Shown here: positions 23,255 through 30,658 of the stretch, one piece after another
Numbering within the stretch: the stretch's first letter is position 1
Layout of the letters: the number at the start of each line of letters is the position of its first letter
Origin: RPQJ01 sp963778185
GTDB lineage: Bacteria; Pseudomonadota; Gammaproteobacteria; Steroidobacterales; Steroidobacteraceae
NCBI GenBank assembly: GCA_963778185.1
Contig: CAVZTF010000003.1
Coordinates: 1,984,001-2,048,000, forward strand
Length of the DNA stretch: 64,000 nt
Direction: 5' to 3'
Program-made: the position numbers and the translations under genes
The notes under the pieces: generated by a model
Database searches by the model: none
Seen by the model: only the letters and a program-made list of their open reading frames with translations
What the model was told of the DNA's origin: nothing

Positions 23255-24367
23255 ATGTCCGATAGCGCACAGACGGCCGGGTCAATCGACGCCACCCTGC
23301 GGCCTGCGATAACGGTCGCTGGAGTGCAGATGTTCCGCAAATTGCCTGTTGTCCGCCGGGGTCCCGACGGCCGTTTCCTGCCGAAGGCTCTGGACAGCAG
23401 GCTCGAGCGTGCGGCGCGCGCCGAGCTCACCCTCGATTCGATCGGCGATGCCGTTGTCAGCACCGACGTCGCGGGCAACATCACGTACCTCAATCCGGTT
23501 GCCGAGCGCATGACCGGATGGTCCCGGTCGGAGGCCTCCGGCAGGCCGCTGCAGGACGTGGTGCGGATCATCGACGCCGACAGCCGCGAACCGGCGCAGG
23601 ACCCCCTGGCGATGGCGATGCAGCAGGACGCCACCGTCGGCCTGAGCGCGAACTGCCTGCTGATTCGCCGTGACGGGCGCGAATCCGCGATCGAGGACAC
23701 GGCTTCGCCCATTCATGACCGGCACGGGCGGGTGACGGGCGCGGTGATCGTCTTTCATGACGTGGGCATTGCGCGTGCAATGTCGCTGCGGATGTCCCAC
23801 CTGGCCCAGCACGACGCCCTCACCGGCCTGCCCAACCGACTGCTGCTGAACGACCGGCTCGACCGCGCCATCGAAGCGGCACGCCGCCACGGCAGATCCC
23901 TGGCAGTGCTGTTCATGGACGTGGATCGCTTCAAGTGCATCAACGATTCGCTGGGTCACGTGGCCGGCGACCAGATTCTCCAGTCGGTCGCACGCCGATT
24001 GGTGGCGTCCGTGCGCGGCTCGGACACCGTGAGCCGCCAAGGCGGCGACGAGTTCGTCGTCCTGCTGTCGGAAGTCGCCTGTCCCGAGGACGCAGCGTTC
24101 AGCGCAGAGAAGTTGCTGGCCGCGTTGTCTGTGCCTCACAGAATCGGCAAACACGAGCTGCAGGTCACTGCGAGCGTCGGCATCGCCATTTTCCCGGGCG
24201 ATGGCACGGAGCCGGCGGCACTATTGAAGAAGGCCGACCTTGCCTTGCTACGTGCCAAGGCCCGTGGGCGTGGCAATCATCAGTTCTTCCAGTCGGGCGG
24301 GACGGTGCCTGGCCAGTCGGGACAGGTCGGCCGAGCCCTCACCGCTTCGGGGCGCACTTCGCGATAG
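23255..24367 (+). CDS. PAS-GGDEF diguanylate cyclase
   Basis: A 370-residue cytoplasmic protein with a PAS domain (about residues 55-170; LDSIGDAVVSTDVAGNITYL) and a GGDEF domain (about 185-350). The active-site GGDEF is intact near residues 263-267 and the inhibitory RxxD site (RGSD) lies five residues before it, so it should make c-di-GMP under product inhibition. DALTGLPNR, the usual domain entry, is clear. ATG 23255 has GAAGGG upstream. The 3' end overlaps the converging hydrolase gene by 29 bases. Transcribed divergently from a Crp/Fnr-like regulator that may control it. Confidence 0.92.
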   Translation: MSDSAQTAGSIDATLRPAITVAGVQMFRKLPVVRRGPDGRFLPKALDSRLERAARAELTLDSIGDAVVSTDVAGNITYLNPVAERMTGWSRSEASGRPLQDVVRIIDADSREPAQDPLAMAMQQDATVGLSANCLLIRRDGRESAIEDTASPIHDRHGRVTGAVIVFHDVGIARAMSLRMSHLAQHDALTGLPNRLLLNDRLDRAIEAARRHGRSLAVLFMDVDRFKCINDSLGHVAGDQILQSVARRLVASVRGSDTVSRQGGDEFVVLLSEVACPEDAAFSAEKLLAALSVPHRIGKHELQVTASVGIAIFPGDGTEPAALLKKADLALLRAKARGRGNHQFFQSGGTVPGQSGQVGRALTASGRTSR

Positions 24368-25469
24368 CTGCAGCGACTGCCTCCCAGGTGGCGTCGAACG
24401 CCTCGCGGGTAAATCCGGCACCCGACGGCAGCCAGTTCCCGGAACTCCCGCCTGCCAGCGTGTAATGCCCCACCACGTCGAGGTGATCGGCGCGGGCGAC
24501 GTGCAGGACTCGTCCATGCAGCTGGCTCAACGTCGGCACGATGCCATCGCTGCTGCCCGGAGTCGCCTCGAACCCGAGCCCCCGGTCGAGCCGCCGCTGT
24601 GCCGCCCGGGTCACCTTCGGGTATGGATAGCGCGGGTGCGGCCGGGCCGTCAGCGCATGCAGCAGCCTGAACAACGCGCGCAATGCGACGTACTCTGGAT
24701 CCAGCAGCTCCGTCACCTTGAATCGTTCATGCGGTTTCGGCACTCCCGCCACGACGCAGCCGTAGTCGATGCCGGGACGATCCGCCACCGCTGCGTCGAA
24801 CAGCTCGATGCCCTCCGGCGTGAGTTGCAGCACCGCTCCCTGGTCCCGCTCGACCTCCCCGAGGAATTTCCACACCGGATCGCCGCGATCGAAGCGCATC
24901 CTGCGCAACACCCCGCCTGCAATGCGATCGAGCGGGCCTTCGTTGCGTCCCAGGCAATCGTCGAGCCGCGCAGCCATCGCGACCGCTTTCGCCGCGGCCA
25001 GGATTGCGCGGCGCCCCTGCCCTGACGTCGCCAGCGCACTGAGCACGAGCAGGAGTGTCTGGCCCTGGACCGTAACGAAGTGATTGGCGAGCGGCGTTCC
25101 GTGGTGGGGGGTGCTCACCGAGATCGCCGTCTTCGTCAGGCTGGCGATGCGCTCCTCCGTGTCCCCGCTCGAGATCTTCACCCCGGGTGTCAGCAGCATC
25201 CGCACGTCGAGGCCACCCGTCGAGTGGCCGACGAAGTGCAGCTCGCGGGCCCTGAGTCCGCCGCTGCCGATCACCTGTCGGCGCAGCGCGTCGGTGCGTC
25301 GCGGGATCGACGCCGTCGGTTGCGTTGCGCACCTCACGATGCGGGCCTCGACGCCGCGCTGCCGGAGCGCGCGCGACAGCACCTGCTCCACGTCCTCGAA
25401 ATAACTCACGGCGCCGACCGAGGTGAAGCCGAAGAATCCCGGCACCAGGAACACGAGTCGCTGCGTCAT
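24339..25469 (-). CDS. alpha/beta-hydrolase, lipase-like
   Basis: A 376-residue predicted hydrolase with an N-terminal strand and oxyanion region (RLVFLVPGFFGFTSVG), the nucleophile elbow GHSTGG near residues 99-104, VSTPHHGTPLAN as in triacylglycerol lipases, and a late DHLDVVGHY that probably supplies the catalytic histidine. No signal peptide is seen, so it acts in the cytoplasm or leaves by another route. The substrate cannot be told; lipase, esterase or depolymerase are possible. A weak ribosome site precedes the ATG. Confidence 0.8.
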   Translation of the reverse strand: MTQRLVFLVPGFFGFTSVGAVSYFEDVEQVLSRALRQRGVEARIVRCATQPTASIPRRTDALRRQVIGSGGLRARELHFVGHSTGGLDVRMLLTPGVKISSGDTEERIASLTKTAISVSTPHHGTPLANHFVTVQGQTLLLVLSALATSGQGRRAILAAAKAVAMAARLDDCLGRNEGPLDRIAGGVLRRMRFDRGDPVWKFLGEVERDQGAVLQLTPEGIELFDAAVADRPGIDYGCVVAGVPKPHERFKVTELLDPEYVALRALFRLLHALTARPHPRYPYPKVTRAAQRRLDRGLGFEATPGSSDGIVPTLSQLHGRVLHVARADHLDVVGHYTLAGGSSGNWLPSGAGFTREAFDATWEAVAAAIAKCAPKR

Positions 25470-25493
25470 GGCCGAATTATGCCAGTCGGACCT

Positions 25494-25511
25494 CGGTGTG
25501 GCACCGCACCG
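25494..25511. promoter_or_regulatory. imperfect palindrome upstream of csbD-like gene
   Basis: CGGTGTGGCACCGCACCG is symmetrical at all but one pair of positions and matches the 20958 palindrome at 10 of 14 core positions. It is about 65 bases before the CsbD-family start. A CCTATAGT element at 25531-25538 resembles a sigmaS-type -10 box. Both are suggestive only. Confidence 0.35.
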
Positions 25512-25573
25512 ACCCGTCGCGACCAGACACCTATAGTTCCAGCATCGAACATGACCACGAAGAGGAGAAACCT

Positions 25574-25789
25574 ATGAATTGGGACAGAATCGAAGGCAAC
25601 TGGAAGCAGGCCGCCGGCAAGGCCAAGGTGCAGTGGGGCAAGCTGACCGATGACGACCTCGACGTCGTCGCGGGCCGCCGCGAGCAGCTGGCCGGCAAGA
25701 TCCAGGAGCGTTACGGCATCGCCAAGGACGAGGCGGAGAAGCAGCTCAGCGAGTGGGAAAGCAAAGCAAACGATTCGTGGTTCTCGTAG
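25574..25789 (+). CDS. CsbD-family stress protein
   Basis: A 71-residue protein of the CsbD family (E. coli YjbJ type): MNWDRIEGNWKQAAGKAKVQWGKLTDDDL at the start and the WESKANDSWFS tail are typical. CsbD proteins are abundant, hydrophilic, unstructured or helical proteins made in stationary phase and osmotic stress; biochemical role unknown. A GAGGAGA site lies 9 bases before the ATG. It has its own promoter region and terminator, so it is probably monocistronic. Confidence 0.93.
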   Translation: MNWDRIEGNWKQAAGKAKVQWGKLTDDDLDVVAGRREQLAGKIQERYGIAKDEAEKQLSEWESKANDSWFS

Positions 25790-25835
25790 AACGCGAACCG
25801 CACTGATTAGCGTCTGTTCAAGGCGCAGATCTTCG

Positions 25836-25876
25836 GCGCCCCGGGGTTCGCGAGCGAGCCGCGGGGCGCTATTCTT
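25836..25876 (+). terminator. terminator after csbD-like gene
   Basis: GCGCCCCG at 25836-25843 pairs with CGGGGCGC at 25862-25869, followed by TATTCTT. The loop can pair further in part. It lies between the CsbD-family gene and the next lipoprotein gene. Confidence 0.6.
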
Positions 25877-25918
25877 GGTGGCCTGCCCGATTCGTCGCTT
25901 CTGGTCTCGGGGAGACTG

Positions 25919-26686
25919 ATGATCGACCATTCAGTAATTGCTCGCGCCACGCGTGGAATGATCGCGGTGTTCTGCCTGCTCGAGGCGGGTTGTGCGGGGT
26001 TCAAGCACGCGCCGCCGCAAGAGACCGTCCCGGCTGTCCCGCCGGCTGTGCCGACGGCCGTGGTCGAGGAACTTCCTGCGCCGGTTGCACCTGACGCAGG
26101 GTCTGCGCCCGCCGAAGTGGAGGCGCCCAGGTCGGTTGAAACGGCACCGGTCAAGCCGTCGATGATCGAGCCTGTGCAGCCGGCAGAACCGCCGGCCGTC
26201 CCTCGCCCCGCGGCGTCAAAGACTCCTGCCGCTCCTGCGCCGGCCACCCGGGCTGCAGCGCCCAGGTCGCCGGCCGCCGTTGCGACGGCCCCGACGGCGC
26301 CGTCGCCCGCTCCCCAGGTGGCGCCGAGGACGTCGCCCGCGCCCGTCGTGGCCCGCCCGCCCGCGGCCCCGCTGGACCTGAAGGCCCTCGAGTCTCGGCT
26401 CCGGCAGACCAGGGCGATCGGCGTGATGACCAAGCTTTCGCTCAAGAACCAGGTCGACGACCTGATTGAGAAGTTCCGCGCGTACCACAAGCGACAGGGC
26501 AAGTGGACGCTGGCCGAGTTGCGTCGCAACTACGACATGCTGCTCCTCAAGGTGCTTTCCCTGCTGCAGGACAGCGACCCGCCGCTCGCCCGGGACATCG
26601 TCAAGTCACGTGCAGCGATCTGGGGCATCCTCGAAGACCCGCGCAAGTTCACCGAATCCAATCTGATGGCAGGAGCAACGCCGTGA
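25919..26686 (+). CDS. proline/alanine-rich lipoprotein
   Basis: A 255-residue predicted lipoprotein with lipobox EAGC near residue 24, then about 120 residues very rich in P, A, V and T (a flexible periplasmic spacer), and a conserved-looking C-terminal helical domain of about 100 residues (LKALESRLRQTRAIGVMTKL, VDDLIEKFRAYHKRQGKW, YDMLLLKVLSLLQD). The spacer would let the anchored C-terminal domain reach across the periplasm. I do not recognise the C-terminal family. It is coupled by a 4-base overlap (GTGA) to the next gene, a small secreted protein. Confidence 0.8.
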   Translation: MIDHSVIARATRGMIAVFCLLEAGCAGFKHAPPQETVPAVPPAVPTAVVEELPAPVAPDAGSAPAEVEAPRSVETAPVKPSMIEPVQPAEPPAVPRPAASKTPAAPAPATRAAAPRSPAAVATAPTAPSPAPQVAPRTSPAPVVARPPAAPLDLKALESRLRQTRAIGVMTKLSLKNQVDDLIEKFRAYHKRQGKWTLAELRRNYDMLLLKVLSLLQDSDPPLARDIVKSRAAIWGILEDPRKFTESNLMAGATP

Positions 26687-26952
26687 GCAAACCTCCAGGG
26701 ACTCTGGCCGGTATCAGCGCAGTGACGATGCTTTGCGCAGGCAGCCTGGTTGCGGCGGAAGAAGCCGCAAGTCCCGTCACGGTCGCCAAGGACCTGACGG
26801 CGGTAATCGCGCTGCAGGGCTTGCCGTGCGGCCAGGTCGTGGGCGCCAGCCAGCAGGGCGAGAACGACTACACCGCCTCATGCGAGGACGGCAATCGCTA
26901 CCGCGTGTTCGTGAATGCCGACGGCCGGGTCATCGTGGAAAAAATCGACTAG
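26683..26952 (+). CDS. small secreted PepSY-like or hypothetical protein
   Basis: An 89-residue protein starting at GTG, overlapping the preceding lipoprotein stop. It has a signal peptide (cleavage near SLVAA-EEAASP) and a mature domain of about 65 residues with two cysteines (GLPCGQVV and ASCEDG) that could form a disulfide, plus the strand pattern NRYRVFVNADGRVIVEKID. The small alpha/beta look recalls short PepSY-like periplasmic domains, but I cannot assign it. Stop codons of this gene and the converging membrane gene overlap within CTAG. Confidence 0.75.
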   Translation: MSKPPGTLAGISAVTMLCAGSLVAAEEAASPVTVAKDLTAVIALQGLPCGQVVGASQQGENDYTASCEDGNRYRVFVNADGRVIVEKID

Positions 26953-27170
26953 GTCTTCCTGCCGCCAATCAGCAGGAGAGCGCCGCCGATCACGATCGCT
27001 CCGACGCCGGCCCAGACCGGAACGTTGACCGTTTCTTTTTCCTTTACCGACATCTCGATCGGTCCGAACTTGATGTCGTGCGTCTGCTTCGTGTAACTGA
27101 AGCTGCCATAGCCCAGTGCGAGGACGCCGGCCACGATCAGCACGATGGCCGGTATTTTCAATACGTTCAT
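26949..27170 (-). CDS. small two-helix membrane protein
   Basis: A 73-residue protein with an N-terminal membrane helix (IPAIVLIVAGVLALGYGSF), a short periplasmic loop (YTKQTHDIKFGPIEMSVKEKETVNVP) and a second helix (VWAGVGAIVIGGALLLIG). This arrangement is common among uncharacterised stress-associated membrane proteins of proteobacteria. The N-terminus MNVLKIPA resembles that of the 31-residue peptide encoded just upstream. ATG 27170 follows GGGAAACGAC. It forms a run of three small membrane genes. Confidence 0.82.
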   Translation of the reverse strand: MNVLKIPAIVLIVAGVLALGYGSFSYTKQTHDIKFGPIEMSVKEKETVNVPVWAGVGAIVIGGALLLIGGRKT

Positions 27171-27231
27171 GTCGTTTCCCAGTGGAGTCGCCCAGTCGAT
27201 TGCGCGGCTGGGCGACGCCATTTTCCCGTCG

Positions 27232-27327
27232 CTAGAAGCGTTTACCCTGGATCAGGTTGATGGCGGTCATCAAGACCGCGACCACCAGCAGGAACACCAT
27301 GAAAGCCGAGATCTTCAATGCATTCAT
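27232..27327 (-). CDS. 31-residue single-helix membrane peptide, hybrid-looking
   Basis: This very short gene encodes MNALKISAFMVFLLVVAVLM followed by TAINLIQGKRF: one membrane helix and a basic tail. A GGGAG ribosome site 7-8 bases before the ATG supports translation. Its first eight residues resemble the start of the gene downstream (MNVLKIPA), and its last part resembles the end of the gene upstream (INLIQGRRA); about 50 bases of the 3' half are nearly the same in DNA. It looks like a recombinant or decayed paralogue. Confidence 0.6.
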   Translation of the reverse strand: MNALKISAFMVFLLVVAVLMTAINLIQGKRF

Positions 27328-27362
27328 ATTCGCTCCCGCCGCAGTGCACCCGTTGCCAACGG

Positions 27363-27509
27363 CTACGCGCGCCTGCCCTGGATCAGGTTGATCGCAATCA
27401 CGATGACCGCGAGCACCAGCAGGATGTGGATGAAACCGCCCAGGGTGTAGGAGCTGACCAGCCCCAGCACCCAGAGGACGAACAGGATGACCGCAATTGT
27501 CCACAACAT
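27363..27509 (-). CDS. lmo0937-family (DUF5670) membrane protein
   Basis: A 48-residue protein beginning MLWTIAVILFVLWVLGLVSS and ending in HILLVLAVIVIAINLIQGRRA, the clear pattern of lmo0937-family proteins, which are two-helix membrane peptides found widely in bacteria and often stress-induced. GAGGAG stands 8 bases before the ATG. It is the first of three tandem small membrane genes on this strand. Confidence 0.88.
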   Translation of the reverse strand: MLWTIAVILFVLWVLGLVSSYTLGGFIHILLVLAVIVIAINLIQGRRA

Positions 27510-27548
27510 TTCGTTTCTCCTCTCGACGTCATTCGGTGCGCAGGCTGA

Positions 27549-28091
27549 TCAGCCGCGACTGCCGGAACTCGCCAGCACCAGCTGGCCGTTCTCAACGGGG
27601 ATTCGTCGGCCCGGGGCCTGGTCCATGTGCACGGTGCCTTCCTGGTCCCCCAGGCGATAGCGCACTTCGTAGCCGTCGGGCTTCTCGGCGGAGTCGTAGA
27701 CCGTGCGGCAGCGCTGCTGGACCGTCTGGGTCGTATTGCCCTCCTGCATGTTCTTCTGGATCTTGCTGCCGGCATAGCCGCCCGCTGCGGCGCCCGCGAC
27801 CGTCGCGACCGTCTGGCCGTCGCCATCGCCGATCTGGTTGCCGAGCACTCCGCCCGCCACGGCGCCGATGATGGCGCCCGTCACGCGCTTCGGATCCTTG
27901 ACCGGCGCCTGGGTCGTCACGATCTCGTCGGAACAGACCTGGCGAGGTGTCTTGACCGTCCGGGTCAGCGCCTGGACGTTGAGTACTTCGGCGGAACCGC
28001 GATCATCCATCGCCCGGTATCCGGCAAACGCGCCGGCTGCAGTGACCGCCACGCCGCCAACGACGAGGCCGGTAATCAATGATTTGTTCAT
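27549..28091 (-). CDS. glycine-zipper 2TM envelope protein
   Basis: A 180-residue protein with an N-terminal hydrophobic anchor or signal (LITGLVVGGVAVTAAGAFAG), a segment with a cysteine (RQVCSDEIV), then a glycine-zipper two-helix domain (VTGAIIGAVAGGVLGNQIGD and VAGAAAGGYAGSKIQK) as in SlyB and the rickettsial 17-kDa antigen family, and a C-terminal beta-rich domain (YEVRYRLGDQEGTVHMD). It is probably attached to the outer membrane. ATG 28091 has a GGAG site; upstream in-frame codons run through non-coding-looking sequence. Confidence 0.88.
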   Translation of the reverse strand: MNKSLITGLVVGGVAVTAAGAFAGYRAMDDRGSAEVLNVQALTRTVKTPRQVCSDEIVTTQAPVKDPKRVTGAIIGAVAGGVLGNQIGDGDGQTVATVAGAAAGGYAGSKIQKNMQEGNTTQTVQQRCRTVYDSAEKPDGYEVRYRLGDQEGTVHMDQAPGRRIPVENGQLVLASSGSRG

Positions 28092-28364
28092 CCTGAATTC
28101 TCCACTCGACACCACCCGTCGCGCAGTGAATTCCCGAAACGGTCGCGTGCGGTCGATGTCCATCAGGGTACCTGAGGCCCCGGCACGGTCTGTTCGGTAG
28201 CGCACCATGTGCGAGGTCGGAGCCGTCCACGCCTCGAGTTCGCGGCCTGCAACGGAATCCATGAGTGCGGGAGCGCACAGATGGCGTGGGCGATGACGGC
28301 TAGCCTTCACGAAGCAGTCATTTCGCCGGCCTGCGAGATGACGGAAACCATCACGGAGTAGCGC

Positions 28365-28574
28365 ATGAGCCGGGCAGACGCCTTGAAGGACAGTGCCGAC
28401 GCTGCATCGCAGGACCGTGGCTCCGGAGACGAAAGCGTCATCCGCGTGGCGTCGGCAGCGTCGTGGGATCCGTACGAGGTCTGGCTGACACGCGTCAAGC
28501 AGCCTCGCGAGCGCGCTGCCCACGTGGCGGCCGCCGCCAGAGCGTCAGGCCGCACCAAGGCCCGGCTCGACTAG
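28365..28574 (+). CDS. small hypothetical protein
   Basis: A 69-residue hydrophilic protein with a central WDPYEVWLTRVKQPRERAAH segment and an arginine/alanine-rich tail. It has a GGAG ribosome site 7 bases before the ATG and codon use like its neighbours, and the aromatic WDPYEVW core looks selected and not random. I do not recognise a family; function unknown. It precedes the BON-domain lipoprotein gene by 66 bases. Confidence 0.55.
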   Translation: MSRADALKDSADAASQDRGSGDESVIRVASAASWDPYEVWLTRVKQPRERAAHVAAAARASGRTKARLD

Positions 28575-28640
28575 AACTTCGACCGCGGTGACCCACACGG
28601 CACCGCCCCTGCCAAATCCGCCAAACGACTGGAGACAAGC

Positions 28641-29189
28641 ATGAACCGTAAATTTCTGAAGCTCATTGCAGTCATCGGAGCACTTGCGGCTGTCGCCGCC
28701 TGCTCCTCCACACGCACGCAACAATCGGCCGGCGAGGTCATCGACGACAGCGTGCTTACGAGCAAGGTGAAGATGGCACTGATCGACGATCCGGTCACCA
28801 AGGCCGGCCAGATAAACGTCGAGACCTATCGCGGTGTCGTGCAGCTCGGCGGGTTCGTCGACAATGCGCAGCAGAAGGCCCAGGCCACGACGGTGGCCCG
28901 CTCGGTCACGGGCGTGAAGGAAGTCCGCAACGACCTCCGTGTCAGCACTTCGAAGGAGACAACCGGTGAGGCCGTCGACGACAGTATGCTGACCACCTCG
29001 GTCAAGACGAAGCTCGTCGAGGATTCGACCACCAAGGCCGGCCAGATCAACGTCGGAACGCAGAACGGCGTCGTGCAGTTGACCGGGTTCGTGGATTCCA
29101 CGGCCGCGAAGGACCGCGCAGGCGAACTGGCGCGCTCCGTGAAGGGCGTCGTCAAGGTGAGCAACGATCTCGAGATCCGGCAGAAGTAG
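28641..29189 (+). CDS. double BON-domain lipoprotein (copy 1)
   Basis: A 182-residue lipoprotein with lipobox VAAC near residue 21 and two BON domains (about 35-100 and 115-180), each with the pattern D(D/S)xxLTxxVKxxLxxD ... INVxTxxGVVQLxGFVD. It resembles OsmY, a periplasmic protein induced by hyperosmotic stress, thought to bind phospholipid surfaces. A near-duplicate is encoded at 50375. A CGGCACCG core resembling the Crp/Fnr-family palindrome lies about 40 bases upstream at 28598-28605. Confidence 0.92.
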   Translation: MNRKFLKLIAVIGALAAVAACSSTRTQQSAGEVIDDSVLTSKVKMALIDDPVTKAGQINVETYRGVVQLGGFVDNAQQKAQATTVARSVTGVKEVRNDLRVSTSKETTGEAVDDSMLTTSVKTKLVEDSTTKAGQINVGTQNGVVQLTGFVDSTAAKDRAGELARSVKGVVKVSNDLEIRQK

Positions 29190-29232
29190 ACCGCAGGGGC
29201 ATGCATCGGGTCGCCGTGCCGACGCGGAACCG

Positions 29233-30537
29233 CTAGACGACGACTCGATTCCGGCCCAGACGCTTGGCCTGGTAGAGGCGGGCGTCGGCGAGTCGGAGCA
29301 GCGTCGCCACCTCCTGCCGACCCTCGCAGGTGGCGACGCCGACGCTCATCGTCACGACCAGTCCAGGCGCCAGGGTGGGCCAGTGCGCGCCTTCGACGGC
29401 GAGGCGCAGGTCCTCGCAGAGCCGGGCGGCTTCCGCCTCGCCGGCACCGACGAAACAGAACAGGAACTCCTCGCCGCCATAGCGCGCCACGAGGTCGGAT
29501 TCGCCAATGCGCTCCCGGAAGACCTGCGCGACGTGCTCGAGAACTCGGTCGCCCACGCCGTGCGAGTGTTCGTCGTTGATCCTCTTGAAATGGTCGATGT
29601 CGGCGAGCGCGATGCTGAGCGCGACGCCCCGGCGGCTGGCGCTCTCGACCTCGCGGCGCAGGAAGTCGTCCGCATGGCGGCGATTGTGGAGTCCCGTCAG
29701 GGTGTCATGTGCCGCCAGGCGTTCCAGCTGCAGCGACTTCTCCTGCAGCGCCTCGGTTCGCTCCTCGACCAGTCGCTCGAGCGTGAGCCGCATCTCCGCG
29801 AAGCGCTTGAGCGCCAGCATGCCTGCCGCGATCACCGCAAGCAGCAGCATCAGGACCGCAATTTCCATGCGCGTCCAGATGATCGCGACCAGGATTGCGA
29901 CCAGTCCCGCGGTCATTTCCGTGGCCGTGTCGAACACGCTGAGCGATTCACGGATCGACTGGCCGCGCACGCGTGCCAACGCCATCATTCCGCCCTCGTT
30001 GATGACCTGCATCGCGAGCAGCAACAGCAGGATCGTACCGAACGAACCGGGCTCGAGGCTCGCAATTGGCACGGGACCGCCCATGCCGACGTACAGGAGA
30101 CCCGCCCCGAGCACCATCAGGGTCATCAGGCCTGCGTTGGTCAGTGCCGCGTTGCAGACCGCCGGCAAGGGCACGCCCTTGTGCAGGCGGTGCCAGGGGT
30201 AGATGAACGAGGCCAGGCCGTTGATCCATGCAGCATCCACCGGGCCGAGCACGAGCACGCTCGACACCTGGGCCACGCGATCGAAGGACACGTAGCCGAG
30301 CACGGGATGGGCGTAGCCGATCGAGATCGTAAACAGGCCGAACAGCAGGAAGAACAGCGCTTCCGGCCAGTCGACGGCAACGAAGCCGCTGCCTCGCGCC
30401 GACAGGGCGAGCGCGGCGGCCGCTGCGGCGAAGAGGGTCAAGCCGTAGAGGAATTCGCCAGACCGGATCCACGGCCGGGCCGGGTACCCCGTCGCGTCAC
30501 TGGTCGCGTGGTCTCGATCCGTTCTGCGCTCGGGCAT
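29233..30537 (-). CDS. membrane-bound GGDEF diguanylate cyclase
   Basis: A 434-residue protein with about seven or eight N-terminal membrane helices (residues 28-240), a coiled linker (RLTLERLVEERTEALQEK) and a GGDEF domain (about 270-434) whose active site is GGEEF near residue 350, a catalytically competent variant. The RxxD inhibitory site is missing (GESD at that place), so feedback inhibition may be absent. DTLTGLHNRRHADDFL marks the domain entry. It stands alone on this strand between BON and PhoX genes. Confidence 0.9.
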   Translation of the reverse strand: MPERRTDRDHATSDATGYPARPWIRSGEFLYGLTLFAAAAAALALSARGSGFVAVDWPEALFFLLFGLFTISIGYAHPVLGYVSFDRVAQVSSVLVLGPVDAAWINGLASFIYPWHRLHKGVPLPAVCNAALTNAGLMTLMVLGAGLLYVGMGGPVPIASLEPGSFGTILLLLLAMQVINEGGMMALARVRGQSIRESLSVFDTATEMTAGLVAILVAIIWTRMEIAVLMLLLAVIAAGMLALKRFAEMRLTLERLVEERTEALQEKSLQLERLAAHDTLTGLHNRRHADDFLRREVESASRRGVALSIALADIDHFKRINDEHSHGVGDRVLEHVAQVFRERIGESDLVARYGGEEFLFCFVGAGEAEAARLCEDLRLAVEGAHWPTLAPGLVVTMSVGVATCEGRQEVATLLRLADARLYQAKRLGRNRVVV

Positions 30538-30608
30538 GGCGAAGGGGTCCGTGGCGATGACGGAACCCTATCAGGAATGCCACCTCACGCGCATCCCGGT
30601 TGGAGCAC

Positions 30609-30644
30609 GAGCGAGAAGGCGCCTGCTGCGACGCCTTCTCGCTC
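30609..30644. terminator. 13-bp hairpin after phoX-like gene
   Basis: GAGCGAGAAGGCG at 30609-30621 and CGCCTTCTCGCTC at 30632-30644 are perfect inverted arms with a 10-base loop, just past the PhoX-family stop. There is no T-run on either side, so it may act as a Rho-dependent or mRNA-stabilising structure. Confidence 0.5.
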
Positions 30645-30658
30645 GAGCGGGGTCTGCG

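Noticed and set aside
25919..26686. TonB-like energy protein, suggested by the proline-rich region
   Set aside because: A lipobox replaces the TonB membrane anchor and the C-terminal domain lacks the TonB YP motif and strand pattern.
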